Assembly: GCA_026004935.1 (NCBI GenBank) | Contig: BPKC01000001.1 | Location: forward strand, 2,579,381-2,643,380 | Reading direction: 5' to 3' | Source: Rhodothalassiaceae bacterium | GTDB lineage: Bacteria; Pseudomonadota; Alphaproteobacteria; Sphingomonadales; Rhodothalassiaceae | Length of the DNA stretch: 64,000 nt | Shown: positions 47,328 to 56,939 of the stretch, in pieces | Numbering within the stretch: the stretch's first letter is position 1 | Layout: every line of letters begins with the position of its first letter | Made by a program: the position numbers and the translations under genes | The notes under the pieces: generated by a model | Database searches by the model: none | Seen by the model: the letters and a program-made list of their open reading frames with translations, nothing else | What the model was told of the DNA's origin: nothing

Positions 47328-47438
47328 CGCCCGCCGCACCTTCCGGCCCGAACCCCGCGATCCACGGCCAGAGCAAAGCCGGTTACGGTAAAAAAAGCAT
47401 TAAGGCGCACGAGACGGGGTTAACGGCGGCGGCCAAAG

Positions 47439-47454
47439 TGGCACGATTCCTGCT
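47439..47454 (+). promoter_or_regulatory. Sigma-54-type promoter upstream of flgB
   Basis: TGGCACGATTCCTGCT matches the -24/-12 consensus TGGCACG-N4-TTGCW at all defined positions but one (C for T before TGC), with the invariant GG and GC at the required spacing. It lies 167 bp before flgB. Class II/III flagellar genes are sigma-54 dependent in many alphaproteobacteria. No IHF or activator site was resolved. Confidence 0.68.
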
Positions 47455-47548
47455 TCACACGAGTTGACGCGCCCGCCGGCCGGCAAGGCCTGCCGGGCCC
47501 CGAAAAACGCCCGAACGGCGCGGGCCGCCCGGCAAAAATGGCCGCCTC

Positions 47549-47563
47549 TTTACCGGCTGTTAA
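47549..47563 (+). promoter_or_regulatory. CtrA-box-like site upstream of flgB
   Basis: TTTA-CCGGCTG-TTAA, one mismatch from the CtrA consensus TTAA-N7-TTAA, 58 bp before the flgB start. CtrA controls flagellar genes in many alphaproteobacteria, and a CckA-type kinase gene closes this operon. Chance occurrence is possible. Confidence 0.35.
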
Positions 47564-47620
47564 GATCCGGCGGCCAGCATGGCTGCGCGGGCCGGCCGCG
47601 GAAACGGGAAAGCGCAAACC

Positions 47621-48073
47621 ATGGCGGTTCAGAACATCGCGCTTCTGGAAGCGATCAAGAGCAGGATGGGCTGGCTTGCCCGCTACGAGAAGCTGCTGGC
47701 GCAGAACATCGCCAATGCCGACACCCCAGGCTACAAGGCCCAGGGCCTCGCGCGGCCGGATTTCAGCGCGCTGCTGGAGCGGGTCGGCGCGACGGCGCCG
47801 CGCCGTGACGACATCGTGACGGCCAGCGTGCGCCCTGTTGCGCTGCTCGCCACCGACCCGTCGCATTTCGGGGTGCGGCTTGCGGCCGGTGGCGACGCCG
47901 GCCCGGCGGATCCGGTGAGCACGGAGCCCAAGCCCAACGGCAACACGGTGGATCTCGAATCCGAGCTCATCGAGGTCGGCAGGACGCAGATGGACTACGG
48001 CCTGATGGTGGAGCTCTATCGCAAGCAGCTCGGCTTCCTGCGTCTTGCGCTGGGGCGCGGCGGCGGGCGCTAG
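47621..48073 (+). CDS. flgB: Flagellar basal-body rod protein FlgB
   Basis: Proximal rod protein of 150 residues, exported without a signal peptide. The rod signature NIANADTPGYKAQG is in the N-terminal half, and the C-terminal coiled-coil part ends near MVELYRKQLGFLRLALG. ATG 47621 is chosen because the longer frame has no homology. First of six flagellar genes on the plus strand. Confidence 0.93.
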   Translation: MAVQNIALLEAIKSRMGWLARYEKLLAQNIANADTPGYKAQGLARPDFSALLERVGATAPRRDDIVTASVRPVALLATDPSHFGVRLAAGGDAGPADPVSTEPKPNGNTVDLESELIEVGRTQMDYGLMVELYRKQLGFLRLALGRGGGR

Positions 48074-48104
48074 GGTGATGCGGGACTGAAGGGGAGCGGC
48101 CGAG

Positions 48105-48518
48105 ATGGACATGGAACTGCAGAAGGCGATGGCGGTCTCGGTGGCCGGCCTCAAGGCGCAGAGCCTGCGCATGCGGGTGATCGCCGAAAACATCGCCAAT
48201 CAGGATTCCGAGGCCACGGCCCCCGGCGTCGATCCCTATCGGCGCAAGCGGATCATCTTCAAGAACGAGCTGGACCGGGCGCTGGGCGTGGAAAAGGTGA
48301 CGGTCCAGAAGGTGGTGGTGGACCAGAAGCCCTTCCAGCGCCGCTACGATCCGGGCCACCCGGGAGCCGGGCCCGACGGCTTCGTCACCGTCACCAATGT
48401 CGAGGGCATGATCGAGACGATGGATCTGCAGCAGGCCCAGCGCAGCTATCAGGCCAATCTGAACGCGATCGAGGCGGCGAAGGCGATGATGCGCCGCACC
48501 CTCGACCTGCTGCGCTAG
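48105..48518 (+). CDS. flgC: Flagellar basal-body rod protein FlgC
   Basis: Rod protein of 137 residues with the N-terminal rod motif VIAENIANQDS and the C-terminal conserved segment ETMDLQQAQRSYQANLNAIEAAKAM. It follows flgB by 31 bp. Confidence 0.95.
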   Translation: MDMELQKAMAVSVAGLKAQSLRMRVIAENIANQDSEATAPGVDPYRRKRIIFKNELDRALGVEKVTVQKVVVDQKPFQRRYDPGHPGAGPDGFVTVTNVEGMIETMDLQQAQRSYQANLNAIEAAKAMMRRTLDLLR

Positions 48519-48557
48519 CCGGCGATCCGCGACCGGCAGGCAAGGAGGAGCTGAGCG

Positions 48558-48881
48558 ATGGACATGCGCGCACTCGATGCCGTGCGGGCCTATGGCGCAA
48601 GCCTCGCCCGTCTTGACGATGCGGCGGCGCCGGAGCGGGCGGCCGGTTCCGCACCGGGTGGCAGGGGCGGATTTGCCGAGATGGTCGAATCCCTGGCCGG
48701 TTCGGCCGTGGGCGCGCTGAACGAGGCGGAGAAGGTCTCGGCGCTCGCGGTCGCGGGCAAGGCCGATCTCGTGGACGTGACGACGGCGATCGCCAATGCC
48801 GAGATGGTGCTCGAGACGGTGTCCACCGTGCGCGACCGCGTGCTCCAGGCCTATCAGGACATCATGCGCATGCCGATCTGA
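48558..48881 (+). CDS. fliE: Flagellar hook-basal body protein FliE
   Basis: MS ring-rod junction protein, 107 residues. The C-terminal helix AGKADLVDVTTAIANAEMV and TVRDRVLQAYQDIMRMPI is the FliE signature. A good AAGGAGG lies before the ATG at 48558. It follows flgC by 39 bp. Confidence 0.94.
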   Translation: MDMRALDAVRAYGASLARLDDAAAPERAAGSAPGGRGGFAEMVESLAGSAVGALNEAEKVSALAVAGKADLVDVTTAIANAEMVLETVSTVRDRVLQAYQDIMRMPI

Positions 48882-48913
48882 TCGGCGCGGCGGCGGGCGG
48901 CAAGGGACGTGTC

Positions 48914-49180
48914 ATGAACGGAGCCGATGTCCTCGACATCGCCCGCGAGGCGATCTGGACCCTGATCCTGGTGGCCGGTCCGGTGATGGCCATCGGCCTC
49001 GTCGTCGGGCTCGTCATCGCGCTCTTCCAGGCGCTCACCCAGATCCAGGAGATGACGCTCACCTTCGTGCCGAAGATCGTGGCGATCTTCCTCTCGCTCC
49101 TGCTCCTTCTGCCCTTCATGGGCCAGGCGATGCAGCACCTGATGACGCAGCTCGTCGACCGCATCGCCACGGGAGGTTGA
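48914..49180 (+). CDS. fliQ: Flagellar export protein FliQ
   Basis: Export-gate membrane protein, 88 residues, two transmembrane helices, with LVVGLVIALFQALTQIQEMTLTFVPKI-like sequence typical of FliQ. Confidence 0.95.
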   Translation: MNGADVLDIAREAIWTLILVAGPVMAIGLVVGLVIALFQALTQIQEMTLTFVPKIVAIFLSLLLLLPFMGQAMQHLMTQLVDRIATGG

Positions 49181-49186
49181 CGGGCG

Positions 49187-49948
49187 ATGCCGGACTTCGG
49201 ATTGCCCGATCAGATCTTCCACTTCTTTCTCGTGCTCGCGCGCATCGGCGCGATCTTCGCCGTCGCGCCGGCGCTGGGCGAGGCGCAGATCCCGATGCGC
49301 ATCCGGGCGGCGCTGGCGCTCGCCGTCTCGCTCCTGCTGCTGCCGGTGGTGACGGACCGCCTGCCGGCGCTGCCGGAGGGGGCGGGGATGCTCGCCTGGC
49401 TCATCGGGCGCGAAAGCCTGATCGGGCTGATGCTGGCGGGTGCGGCGCGGCTCATCCTCTCCGCGCTGCACGTCGCCGGCACGGTCGTCGCGTTTCAGGC
49501 GGGGCTCGCATTCACCCAGCAGTTCGATCCCACCCAGGGCACGCAGAGCGCGGTCACTGCGAGCTTCATGACCTTCCTCGGGATCACCCTCATCTTCGCC
49601 ACCGATCTGCATCATCTCGTGATCGCGGCCGTTTTCGGCTCGTACGACCTGCTGCCCGCGAGCGGACCGCTGCCGGCGGGGGACTTCGCGGATCTCGTCA
49701 CCCGTCTCGTCGCGATCAGCTTCACGCTCGGTCTCAAGCTCGCCGCCCCCTTCCTGGTGTTCGGCATCGTCTTCAACCTCGGCATGGGGCTGCTCGCACG
49801 GGTGATGCCGCAGCTGCCGGTCTTCTTCGTGGCGCTGCCGGCCAACATTCTGCTGTCCTTCGTGATCCTGCTCATCGTCCTGCCGGCGATGATGCTGGTC
49901 TTCATGGACGCCTTCGCGGACGCCATCAGGATGCTGAGCGGCGGCTAG
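49187..49948 (+). CDS. fliR: Flagellar export protein FliR
   Basis: Export-gate membrane protein of 253 residues with about six hydrophobic segments and the FliR-type start DQIFHFFLVLARIGAIFAVAPALGE. It starts 6 bp after fliQ; a 10-bp gap leads to flhB. Confidence 0.95.
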   Translation: MPDFGLPDQIFHFFLVLARIGAIFAVAPALGEAQIPMRIRAALALAVSLLLLPVVTDRLPALPEGAGMLAWLIGRESLIGLMLAGAARLILSALHVAGTVVAFQAGLAFTQQFDPTQGTQSAVTASFMTFLGITLIFATDLHHLVIAAVFGSYDLLPASGPLPAGDFADLVTRLVAISFTLGLKLAAPFLVFGIVFNLGMGLLARVMPQLPVFFVALPANILLSFVILLIVLPAMMLVFMDAFADAIRMLSGG

Positions 49949-49958
49949 GAGCGGGGAG

Positions 49959-51062
49959 ATGGCCGAGGAACAGGACGACTCGCAGAAGACGGAGGAGCCG
50001 ACGCCGCGAAAGCTCGAAGAGGCGGCCAAGCGCGGCGAGTTCGCCCATTCCATCGAGCTCAAGCACTGGCTGCTGCTCTTCGGCGGTGCCGTCGCCTGGC
50101 TCGTGGTCGGCGCGCCGATCACGCGGGGGCTGTTGACGGCCGGCCGCGGCTTTCTCGACCATGCCGGCGACCTGCCGGTGGATGCCGGTCTCGCGCGGCT
50201 GCTGGCGGAAGGGCTGGCCGCCGTGTTCTGGCCGGTGCTGGGCTTCCTGGGGATGCTGCTCGTCGTCGGCATCGCGTCCAACCTCTTGCAGCACCGCCCC
50301 GTCTTCACCTTCGAGAAGATGAAGCCCTCACCCGACAAGATCTCGCCTCTCCAGGGCGCAAGGAGGCTGTTCTCGGCCGAGCGCGTCGCCGATTTCCTGA
50401 AGAGCCTCTTCAAGCTCGCGGTCATCGGCGGGATCGCGGTGCTGGTGCTGTGGCCGGAGATCGATGCCATCGAGGGGGCGGTGAACCTGCCGCTCGTCGG
50501 CACGCTCGCCCTCGTCGAGCGGCTGTCGGTCAAGGTCGTCGCCGCGGTCGTGGCGACCATGGCGGTGATCGCCGTCGCCGACTATCTCTTCCAGCGCCAC
50601 CGCTTCCTCCAGCGCATGCGCATGACCCGCCAGGAACTCAAGGACGAGTTCAAGCAGATGGAGGGCGACCCGCAGGTAAAGGCGCGCATCCGCCAGGTGC
50701 GGCAGGAGCGCGCGCGCAGGCGCATGATGGCGAAGGTTCCGCAGGCCGACGTGGTGGTCACCAACCCGACGCACTACGCCGTCGCCCTCGAGTACAAGCA
50801 TGGCCGGATGGAGGTGCCGGTGGTGGTCGCCAAGGGCGTGGACGCCGTGGCGCTGCGGATCCGCGCGCTGGCCGAAGAGCACGGGATCCCGATCGTCGAG
50901 AATCCACCGCTTGCCCGCGCGCTCTACGAGTCGGTCGATCTTGATGCGGAGATCCGGCCGGAGCACTATCAGGCGGTTGCCGAGGTCATCGGTTTCGTGA
51001 TGCGGCTCGCGCGCAGGCGCTCCTGGCGCCTCGACGGCGGTCGGGCCGGACGGCCGCACTGA
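49959..51062 (+). CDS. flhB: Flagellar export switch protein FlhB
   Basis: Substrate-specificity switch of the export apparatus, 367 residues. Four membrane segments follow the charged start EEQDDSQKTEEPTPRKLEEA. The cytoplasmic domain holds the self-cleavage motif NPTH in VVTNPTHYAVALEY. Last flagellar gene of the run. Confidence 0.96.
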   Translation: MAEEQDDSQKTEEPTPRKLEEAAKRGEFAHSIELKHWLLLFGGAVAWLVVGAPITRGLLTAGRGFLDHAGDLPVDAGLARLLAEGLAAVFWPVLGFLGMLLVVGIASNLLQHRPVFTFEKMKPSPDKISPLQGARRLFSAERVADFLKSLFKLAVIGGIAVLVLWPEIDAIEGAVNLPLVGTLALVERLSVKVVAAVVATMAVIAVADYLFQRHRFLQRMRMTRQELKDEFKQMEGDPQVKARIRQVRQERARRRMMAKVPQADVVVTNPTHYAVALEYKHGRMEVPVVVAKGVDAVALRIRALAEEHGIPIVENPPLARALYESVDLDAEIRPEHYQAVAEVIGFVMRLARRRSWRLDGGRAGRPH

Positions 51063-51123
51063 GCGGCCGCGTGCCGGCGGAGGCGCGCACCGGCGCGCGG
51101 GCGACAGCCGGCGGCGAAGGAAA

Positions 51124-52980
51124 GTGGCGCAGGTGGCTTTTCCGGAGAACGGTGAGACGGGGATCGACGACCGCCGCCTGGCGGAGGCGCTCGTCGCCTT
51201 GCTGGCGGGGCTTCTCGTCGGATTCGTCGCGCTCGCCGCCGGGCTCGTGACCGGCATGGCCGCACTCGGCGGCGCGGCATCCGTCGTCGCCGCGCTTGCG
51301 GGTCTCGCCTTCGCGGCAAGCCGGCTGTGGCCTGCGAAGACTTCCCGGGCGCCGGTTCCGCCGGCGCACATCCCGGAGCCCGCCGCGGTTTCCGGGAAAC
51401 CGGAAGACGCCGCCGATCACGCCGCCACTCCGGCGCCCGCCCCCCCGCTTGCGGAAGAAGCCGCCCCGGCCGCATGGACCGGAGACGCCGAGAGGCTGGC
51501 GCAGCTCCTCTTCCGCCATGCGCCGCTGGGACTCGCCCTGTTGGACCACGAGGGGCGGATCGAGATGGCCAATCCCCGCTTCGCTCAGGCCTTCGGCGGG
51601 GAGGAGGCGCAAGGCCGCCCCCTGCTCCAGCTTGTCGGCGAAGCCGCGCGCGGAGAGCTTGCCGGCGCTCTCGAGGCCCGTCGGAGCGCCACGATCGAGA
51701 TCCCCCTCAGCCGCGACGGCCGGCGCAGCGCCGAACTTCATCTCACCCCGGTCGCCCGGGACGGCCGCGCGGTCTTCCTCGCCCAGCTCGTCGACGTGAC
51801 CCGCCACAAGCGTCTCGAGCAGCAGTTCGTGCAGGCCCAGAAGATGCAGGCCGTCGGCCAGCTCGCCGGCGGGGTCGCCCACGACTTCAACAATCTGCTC
51901 ACCGCCATCATCGGCTTCTGCGATCTGCTGCTCCAGCGCCACGGTCCGGGCGATCCGTCGTTCGCCGACATCATGCACATCAAGCAGAACGCGAACCGGG
52001 CGGCGAACCTCGTGCGCCAGCTTCTCGCCTTCTCGCGCCAGCAGACTCTGCGCCCCAAGGTGCTGCTGGTCTCCGACGTGATCTCGGACCTCGCCAATCT
52101 GCTGCGGCGCCTCATCGGTGAGACGATCACCCTCGAGATCGAGCACGGCCGCGACGTCGGCGCGATCCGGGTGGACCAGGGCCAGATCGAGCAGGTGATC
52201 ATCAATCTCGCCGTCAACGCCCGCGACGCCATGCCGGACGGCGGCCGGCTCACCATCCGCACGCGGCGCATCCATGCCGATGACGGGATATTCGCGCGCT
52301 ACGATGTCATGCCGCCCGGGGAATACGCGCTGATCGAGGTCGCGGACACGGGCGTCGGCATCCCGGAAGAGCATCTCGACAAGATCTTCGAGCCCTTCTT
52401 CACGACCAAGGAGGTGGGCAAGGGCACGGGGCTCGGGCTGTCCACCGTCTACGGCATCGTCAAGCAGACGGGCGGCTACATTTTCGTGGAAAGCCGGGTC
52501 GGCAAGGGGACCACCTTCCGCCTGTTCCTGCCCAGCCATCAGGAGGCGCCGGCCGAACGCGAGCGGTCCGAAAGCGAGCGGGCGGTGCGCGATCTGACCG
52601 GACGCGAGACGATCCTGCTCGTCGAGGACGAGGACGCGGTGCGCCTGTTCGCGAAGCGTGCCCTGCACAACAAGGGCTACCGCGTGGTCGAGGCGCGCTC
52701 CGGCGAGGAGGCGCTGGAGCTCGTGCGCAGCCAGGAAGGCCGCTTCGATCTCGTCATCTCCGACGTCGTGATGCCGAACATGGACGGCCCGACGCTGGCG
52801 CGCGAGATCCGCAGCCGCTTTCCCGACACGCCCATCATCTTCATCTCCGGCTATGCCGAGGACGTCTTCCGCAAGCGGCTCACCGAAGAGCACGGGGACA
52901 TCGCCTTTCTGCCGAAGCCCTTCTCGCTGACCGCGCTGGCCGGCGCGGTCAAGGAGGCGCTGGACCGCAGGAGGGCGTGA
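51124..52980 (+). CDS. cckA: Hybrid histidine kinase of the CckA type
   Basis: A 618-residue sensor kinase. Two membrane segments (about 22-42 and 45-66), one PAS domain (about 125-228), a HisKA domain with the phosphorylated His253 in [11 protein letters not shown], a HATPase domain ([24 protein letters not shown]), and a C-terminal receiver with [11 protein letters not shown] and [12 protein letters not shown]. The order and motifs fit CckA, which phosphorylates ChpT and, through it, CtrA. A GTG start at 51124 follows GAAGGA. It lies 61 bp after flhB. Confidence 0.85.
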   Translation: MAQVAFPENGETGIDDRRLAEALVALLAGLLVGFVALAAGLVTGMAALGGAASVVAALAGLAFAASRLWPAKTSRAPVPPAHIPEPAAVSGKPEDAADHAATPAPAPPLAEEAAPAAWTGDAERLAQLLFRHAPLGLALLDHEGRIEMANPRFAQAFGGEEAQGRPLLQLVGEAARGELAGALEARRSATIEIPLSRDGRRSAELHLTPVARDGRAVFLAQLVDVTRHKRLEQQFVQAQKMQAVGQLAGGVAHDFNNLLTAIIGFCDLLLQRHGPGDPSFADIMHIKQNANRAANLVRQLLAFSRQQTLRPKVLLVSDVISDLANLLRRLIGETITLEIEHGRDVGAIRVDQGQIEQVIINLAVNARDAMPDGGRLTIRTRRIHADDGIFARYDVMPPGEYALIEVADTGVGIPEEHLDKIFEPFFTTKEVGKGTGLGLSTVYGIVKQTGGYIFVESRVGKGTTFRLFLPSHQEAPAERERSESERAVRDLTGRETILLVEDEDAVRLFAKRALHNKGYRVVEARSGEEALELVRSQEGRFDLVISDVVMPNMDGPTLAREIRSRFPDTPIIFISGYAEDVFRKRLTEEHGDIAFLPKPFSLTALAGAVKEALDRRRA

Positions 52981-52997
52981 GCGGCCACCGTCCGTTC

Positions 52998-53026
52998 TTG
53001 CCATGAACCCGCGCCGCACCTAGATT
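52998..53026 (+). promoter_or_regulatory. Promoter candidate for bolA
   Basis: -35 TTGCCA (52998-53003), 17 bp, -10 TAGATT (53021-53026), 69 bp before the ATG at 53095. Confidence 0.52.
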
Positions 53027-53094
53027 GCGTGGCGCAGAGCCGGCCCCGCCCCGCGCGGCCGGAACAACGGGTTGTTCGGGGAGTCGCGCAGACC

Positions 53095-53334
53095 ATGGCG
53101 ATGACGGCCGCAGAGATCGAAAAGCTCATCAAGGAGGCGCTGCCCGGTGCCGAGGTCACCATCGAAGACCTGCGCGGCGACGGCGACCATTACGCCGCCC
53201 ATGTCGTCTATGCGGGCTTCAAGGGGCTGCCGCGCGTGCGCCAGCACCAGATGGTCTATGACGCGCTGAAGGGCCGGATGGGCGAGCAGCTGCACGCGCT
53301 CGCTCTGCAGACCTCGGTGCCCGAAGACGCCTGA
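53095..53334 (+). CDS. BolA/IbaG family protein
   Basis: A 79-residue BolA-fold protein that in other bacteria binds monothiol glutaredoxin and Fe-S clusters. It has GAEVTIEDLRGDGDHYAAHVV, the GFKGLPRVRQHQMVYDAL motif with the conserved His, and an ALALQT end. The ATG at 53095 is used; a second in-frame ATG is at 53101. grxD, often adjacent in alphaproteobacteria, is absent here. Confidence 0.92.
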   Translation: MAMTAAEIEKLIKEALPGAEVTIEDLRGDGDHYAAHVVYAGFKGLPRVRQHQMVYDALKGRMGEQLHALALQTSVPEDA

Positions 53335-53350
53335 AGCCGGCAACCGCCCC

Positions 53351-53731
53351 CTACATCCCGGCCGCGACGAACAGTCCGGCCGCGCGCCGGCCCTCCAGCA
53401 GCAGGACGTTGAAGCTGCGCACGGCGGCCGGTGTCGTCATCACCTCGTGGCGCCAGCCCCGGGCGCGGATGAGCTCCCGGATCCCGGCGGCCGGCTCACA
53501 GAAGGCGCGGCCGCTGCCGATGATGATGAGCTCGACGGGCGGATCGGCCTCGACGGCCGCCGCGCAATCCTCCGCCGTAAGCCGGGCGAGATCGCGCATG
53601 CCGAGCCGCACCCAGCCCTCCGGCAGCACGAGCACCGCACCCTCCACCCGCGTCGTGGCCAGGACGAAATGGCGCGGCCCATAGGCGGTTATGAGCGGCA
53701 GTCCCGGATCGAATTCCTCGCGCAGATCCAT
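53351..53731 (-). CDS. Mth938/NDUFAF3-like domain protein
   Basis: A 126-residue protein of the DUF498/DUF598 type. The pattern ITAYGPRHFVLATTRVEGAVLVLPEGW, VELIIIGSGRAF and TPAAVRSFNVLLLEGRRAAGLFVAAG is characteristic. The mitochondrial relative NDUFAF3 helps assemble complex I; the bacterial role is unknown. It sits 59 bp after secF, its usual place in alphaproteobacteria. Confidence 0.88.
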   Translation of the reverse strand: MDLREEFDPGLPLITAYGPRHFVLATTRVEGAVLVLPEGWVRLGMRDLARLTAEDCAAAVEADPPVELIIIGSGRAFCEPAAGIRELIRARGWRHEVMTTPAAVRSFNVLLLEGRRAAGLFVAAGM

Positions 53732-53790
53732 GGCGTTCCGTCCGGCGTCGGATGCCCCGCCGTCCGCCCGCGCTCCCGGCCCTCGCGGCG

Positions 53791-54732
53791 TCAGGGGCGC
53801 TGGAGCGCCTTGTCCTCGTCGGCGTCCTCGAAGGTGCCGGGGCGCAGATCGAGGAACAGCAGGATCGGCGAGGCGATGAAGATCGAGGAATAGGTGCCGA
53901 CGAAGATGCCCCAGATCATCGCCGCCGTGAAGCCGCGCAGCACCGCGCCGCCGAAGAGGAACAGCGCAACGAGCGCGATCACGGTCGTCAGCGAGGTCAT
54001 GACCGTGCGGCTCAGCGTCTCGTTGATGGCCCGGTCCAGCAGCTCGGCCAGCGGCATGCGCCGGAACTTGCGCATGTTTTCGCGGATGCGGTCGTACACC
54101 ACGACGGTGTCGTTCAAGGAGTAACCGACGATGGTCAGCAGCGCCGCGATGATCGAGAGATTGAACTCCAGCTGGGTGATCGAGAAGAAGCCGATGGTGA
54201 GCGTCACGTCGTGCACCAGCGCGATCACCGCACCGACGCCGAACTGCCACTCGAAGCGGAACCAGATGTAGACGAGCACCAGCAGCACCGCCAGCGTCAC
54301 CGCCAGCGTGCCGTCGCGCGCGAGCTCGCCCGAGACCTTGGGGCCGATGAAATTGGTCTGGCGGATCTCCACGCCCGGGATCGCCTCCTTCAGGGCCTTC
54401 TCGACGCGCTCCTGCGCCGCGCGCTGGGCCTCCTCGCCGCCGGGCTGCTCCTCGAAGCGGATGAGCACCTCGGTCGGCTCGCCGAACTCCTGGACGCTGA
54501 CATCGCCGAGCCCCAGCGCACCGACCACCTGCCGGATCCGCGCGATGTCCGCGGCCGGCGGCGGCGTGCGGATCTCGATCGTCGAGCCGCCCACGAAATC
54601 GATTCCGAGATTGAGGCCGCGCACGAAAAACAGGATGATCGAAACCACCACCAGGGCGGCCGACAGGCCGAAGGTCCAGCTGCGGACCCGCATGAAGGGG
54701 ATGCTGGTGTCGTCCGGAATGAGACGGATCAT
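53791..54732 (-). CDS. secF: Protein translocase subunit SecF
   Basis: Membrane subunit that, with SecD, uses the proton gradient to aid Sec export. The 313-residue protein has six membrane segments, GIDFVGGSTIEIR near the start and NDTVVVYDRIRENMRK in the C-terminal half. It is 29 bp after secD. Confidence 0.96.
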   Translation of the reverse strand: MIRLIPDDTSIPFMRVRSWTFGLSAALVVVSIILFFVRGLNLGIDFVGGSTIEIRTPPPAADIARIRQVVGALGLGDVSVQEFGEPTEVLIRFEEQPGGEEAQRAAQERVEKALKEAIPGVEIRQTNFIGPKVSGELARDGTLAVTLAVLLVLVYIWFRFEWQFGVGAVIALVHDVTLTIGFFSITQLEFNLSIIAALLTIVGYSLNDTVVVYDRIRENMRKFRRMPLAELLDRAINETLSRTVMTSLTTVIALVALFLFGGAVLRGFTAAMIWGIFVGTYSSIFIASPILLFLDLRPGTFEDADEDKALQRP

Positions 54733-54761
54733 GCTCGCTCGCCCCTGTCCTTTCCGCGCGC

Positions 54762-56348
54762 TCAGATCCGCAGCTGCTGCGGCCGGCGTCGCTTTGCCCA
54801 GAGCACCAGCACCATGCGCGTCAGCACGATGGCGGTGAACATCGAGGTGAGGATGCCGATGCCGAGCGTCACGGCAAAACCCCGCACCGGGCCGCTGCCG
54901 AACTGGAACAGCAGCGCCGCGGCGATCAGCGTCGTGATGTTCGCGTCAAGAATCGCGCTCATGGCCTGTTCATAGCCCGCGCCGAGCGCCTGAGGCGGCT
55001 TGCGGCCCAGTCGTACCTCCTCGCGGATGCGCTCGAAGATCAGCACATTGGCGTCCACCGCCATGCCGATGGTGAGCACGATGCCGGCGATGCCCGGCAG
55101 CGTCAGCGTGGCCCCGAGAATCGACAGCGCCCCGAGGATCAGCACCATGTTCGCAAGCAGCGCAAGATCGGCGACAAGCCCGAACCAGCCGTAGACCAGC
55201 ACCATGAAGACGACGACGAGCACCATGCCGATGATGGCCGCGCGCTCGCCGGCGGCGATGGAATCCGCACCGAGATCCGGGCCGACGCTGCGCTCCTCGA
55301 GGATCTTGAGCGGTGCGGGCAGCGCGCCGGCCCTCAGCAGGATCGCGAGCTGCTTGGCGCTTTCCACGGTGAAGTTGCCGCTGATCTGGCCGCGGCCGCC
55401 GAGAATCGGCTCCTGGATCACGGGCGCGGAGATCACCTTGTCGTCCAGCACGATGGCGAAGCGCTTGCCGACATTGTCGCGCGTGATCTGGGCGAAGCGG
55501 CGCGCCCCCACCGCATCGAAGCTGAAGGCCACGACCGGCCGGCCGTACTGGTCGAAGGTCGGGCTCGCATCGGTGAGATTCTCGCCCGACACGCGCACCC
55601 GCCGCTCGATCACGATCGGCGCGCCGCGGTCATCCACCATGGTGCGGTAGCCGGGCGGCGGGTGGGCCGGGTCGGCGGCGTCGTTCACGAGATGGAACGT
55701 GAGCTTGGCGGTGGTCGAGAGCAGGTCGCGCAGCCGCTGGCTGTTCTGCAGACCGGGCACCTGCACCAGGATCCGGTCCACGCCCTGGCGCTGGATCGTG
55801 GGCTCGCGCGTGCCGAGCTCGTCGATGCGCCGGCGCACGATCTCCAGCGACTGGGTGACCGCGTTATAGATCCGATCCTGGATCGCCGCCGGGTTGGGGA
55901 TCACGCGGATGCCGTCCTCGCCCTCGCGCTGAAGCGTGAAGTTGCGGCCCGCACCGCCGCCGAAGAGCGCATTTCCGGTCACCGGCACGGCGAGGTCGCG
56001 GATGATCGCATAGGCCTCCTCGCGCTTGGAGGCGTCGCGCACGCGCACGCGGATTTCGCGGCTGGGCAGGGTCTCGACGAGAGCGACGATGCGCTTTTCG
56101 CGCAGCGCATCGCGGATCTGGGCCTCGAGATCGGCGAGATATTCGCTGATCACCGCATCCTTGTCGACCTCGAGCAGCATGTGCGAGCCGCCCTGCAGAT
56201 CGAGGCCCAGCACCAGCCGGCTCTTCGGCAGAAATGAGGGCCACTTCTCCAGCACCCGCTCCGGCAGGACGTTCGGCAGGGCGGCCAGAAGGCCGAAAAG
56301 GCAGACGAATATGACCGTGGCGATCTTCCAGCGCGGAAAGTCGAGCAT
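54762..56348 (-). CDS. secD: Protein translocase subunit SecD
   Basis: Sec export subunit of 528 residues. An N-terminal helix is followed by LGLDLQGGSHMLLEVD, a large periplasmic P1 domain and a C-terminal membrane part with AVDANVLIFERIREE. Order yajC-secD-secF is conserved; 84 bp separate it from yajC. Confidence 0.97.
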   Translation of the reverse strand: MLDFPRWKIATVIFVCLFGLLAALPNVLPERVLEKWPSFLPKSRLVLGLDLQGGSHMLLEVDKDAVISEYLADLEAQIRDALREKRIVALVETLPSREIRVRVRDASKREEAYAIIRDLAVPVTGNALFGGGAGRNFTLQREGEDGIRVIPNPAAIQDRIYNAVTQSLEIVRRRIDELGTREPTIQRQGVDRILVQVPGLQNSQRLRDLLSTTAKLTFHLVNDAADPAHPPPGYRTMVDDRGAPIVIERRVRVSGENLTDASPTFDQYGRPVVAFSFDAVGARRFAQITRDNVGKRFAIVLDDKVISAPVIQEPILGGRGQISGNFTVESAKQLAILLRAGALPAPLKILEERSVGPDLGADSIAAGERAAIIGMVLVVVFMVLVYGWFGLVADLALLANMVLILGALSILGATLTLPGIAGIVLTIGMAVDANVLIFERIREEVRLGRKPPQALGAGYEQAMSAILDANITTLIAAALLFQFGSGPVRGFAVTLGIGILTSMFTAIVLTRMVLVLWAKRRRPQQLRI

Positions 56349-56432
56349 GCCTTCACCCTTGCGATCCCGCCGCTCCCCCGCACGCGGCCCGCGGCCGGAC
56401 GCCCGGCAGCGGAGAAGCCGGCGGACTGCCGG

Positions 56433-56786
56433 CTAATTGCGCCTCTTCGCCGCCCCGGTCTCGGCCGGCGCGCGCGGTTCGCCCTTGCTGCGCACCTCGG
56501 CGAGCGTGGCCTTGACGACCCGCACCCGCACGCCGTCCGCCACCTCGACCTCCACCTCGTCGTCGGCCACCCTTGTGACCTTGCCGATGATCCCGCCCGA
56601 GGTGACGACGACGTCGCCGCGCTTGACCGCGTTCACCATCTCGCGGTGCTCGCGCATGCGCTTGTTCTGCGGGCGGATGATCAGGAAATAGAAGATCACG
56701 AAGACGAGGATGAGCGGCAGAAAGAGGCCGAAGGCGCCTCCTGCGGGCTCTCCTCCCGTCTGTGCCAACGCCGGCGTGACCCACAT
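56433..56786 (-). CDS. yajC: Preprotein translocase subunit YajC
   Basis: Single-span accessory protein of SecDF, 117 residues. The membrane helix LFLPLILVFVIFYFLIIRPQ and the following RMREHREMVNAVKRGDVVVTSGG are the YajC signature. ATG 56786 is chosen; the longer frame has no homology. It ends in a basic Ala-rich tail. Confidence 0.95.
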   Translation of the reverse strand: MWVTPALAQTGGEPAGGAFGLFLPLILVFVIFYFLIIRPQNKRMREHREMVNAVKRGDVVVTSGGIIGKVTRVADDEVEVEVADGVRVRVVKATLAEVRSKGEPRAPAETGAAKRRN

Positions 56787-56939
56787 GAAGCCCGTCCCTT
56801 CCCGTGTCCTGGACCCGGCCGCCGGACCCGCCGCCAAGGGGCCGCCGGCGCGGCCGGAAACGCGCCTTCGCGCGACTATCAGGTAAGCCCGCGCCAATGC
56901 AAGCGGGAATGGCCGGATCGGCCGGGGAGCGGCGCGGGG

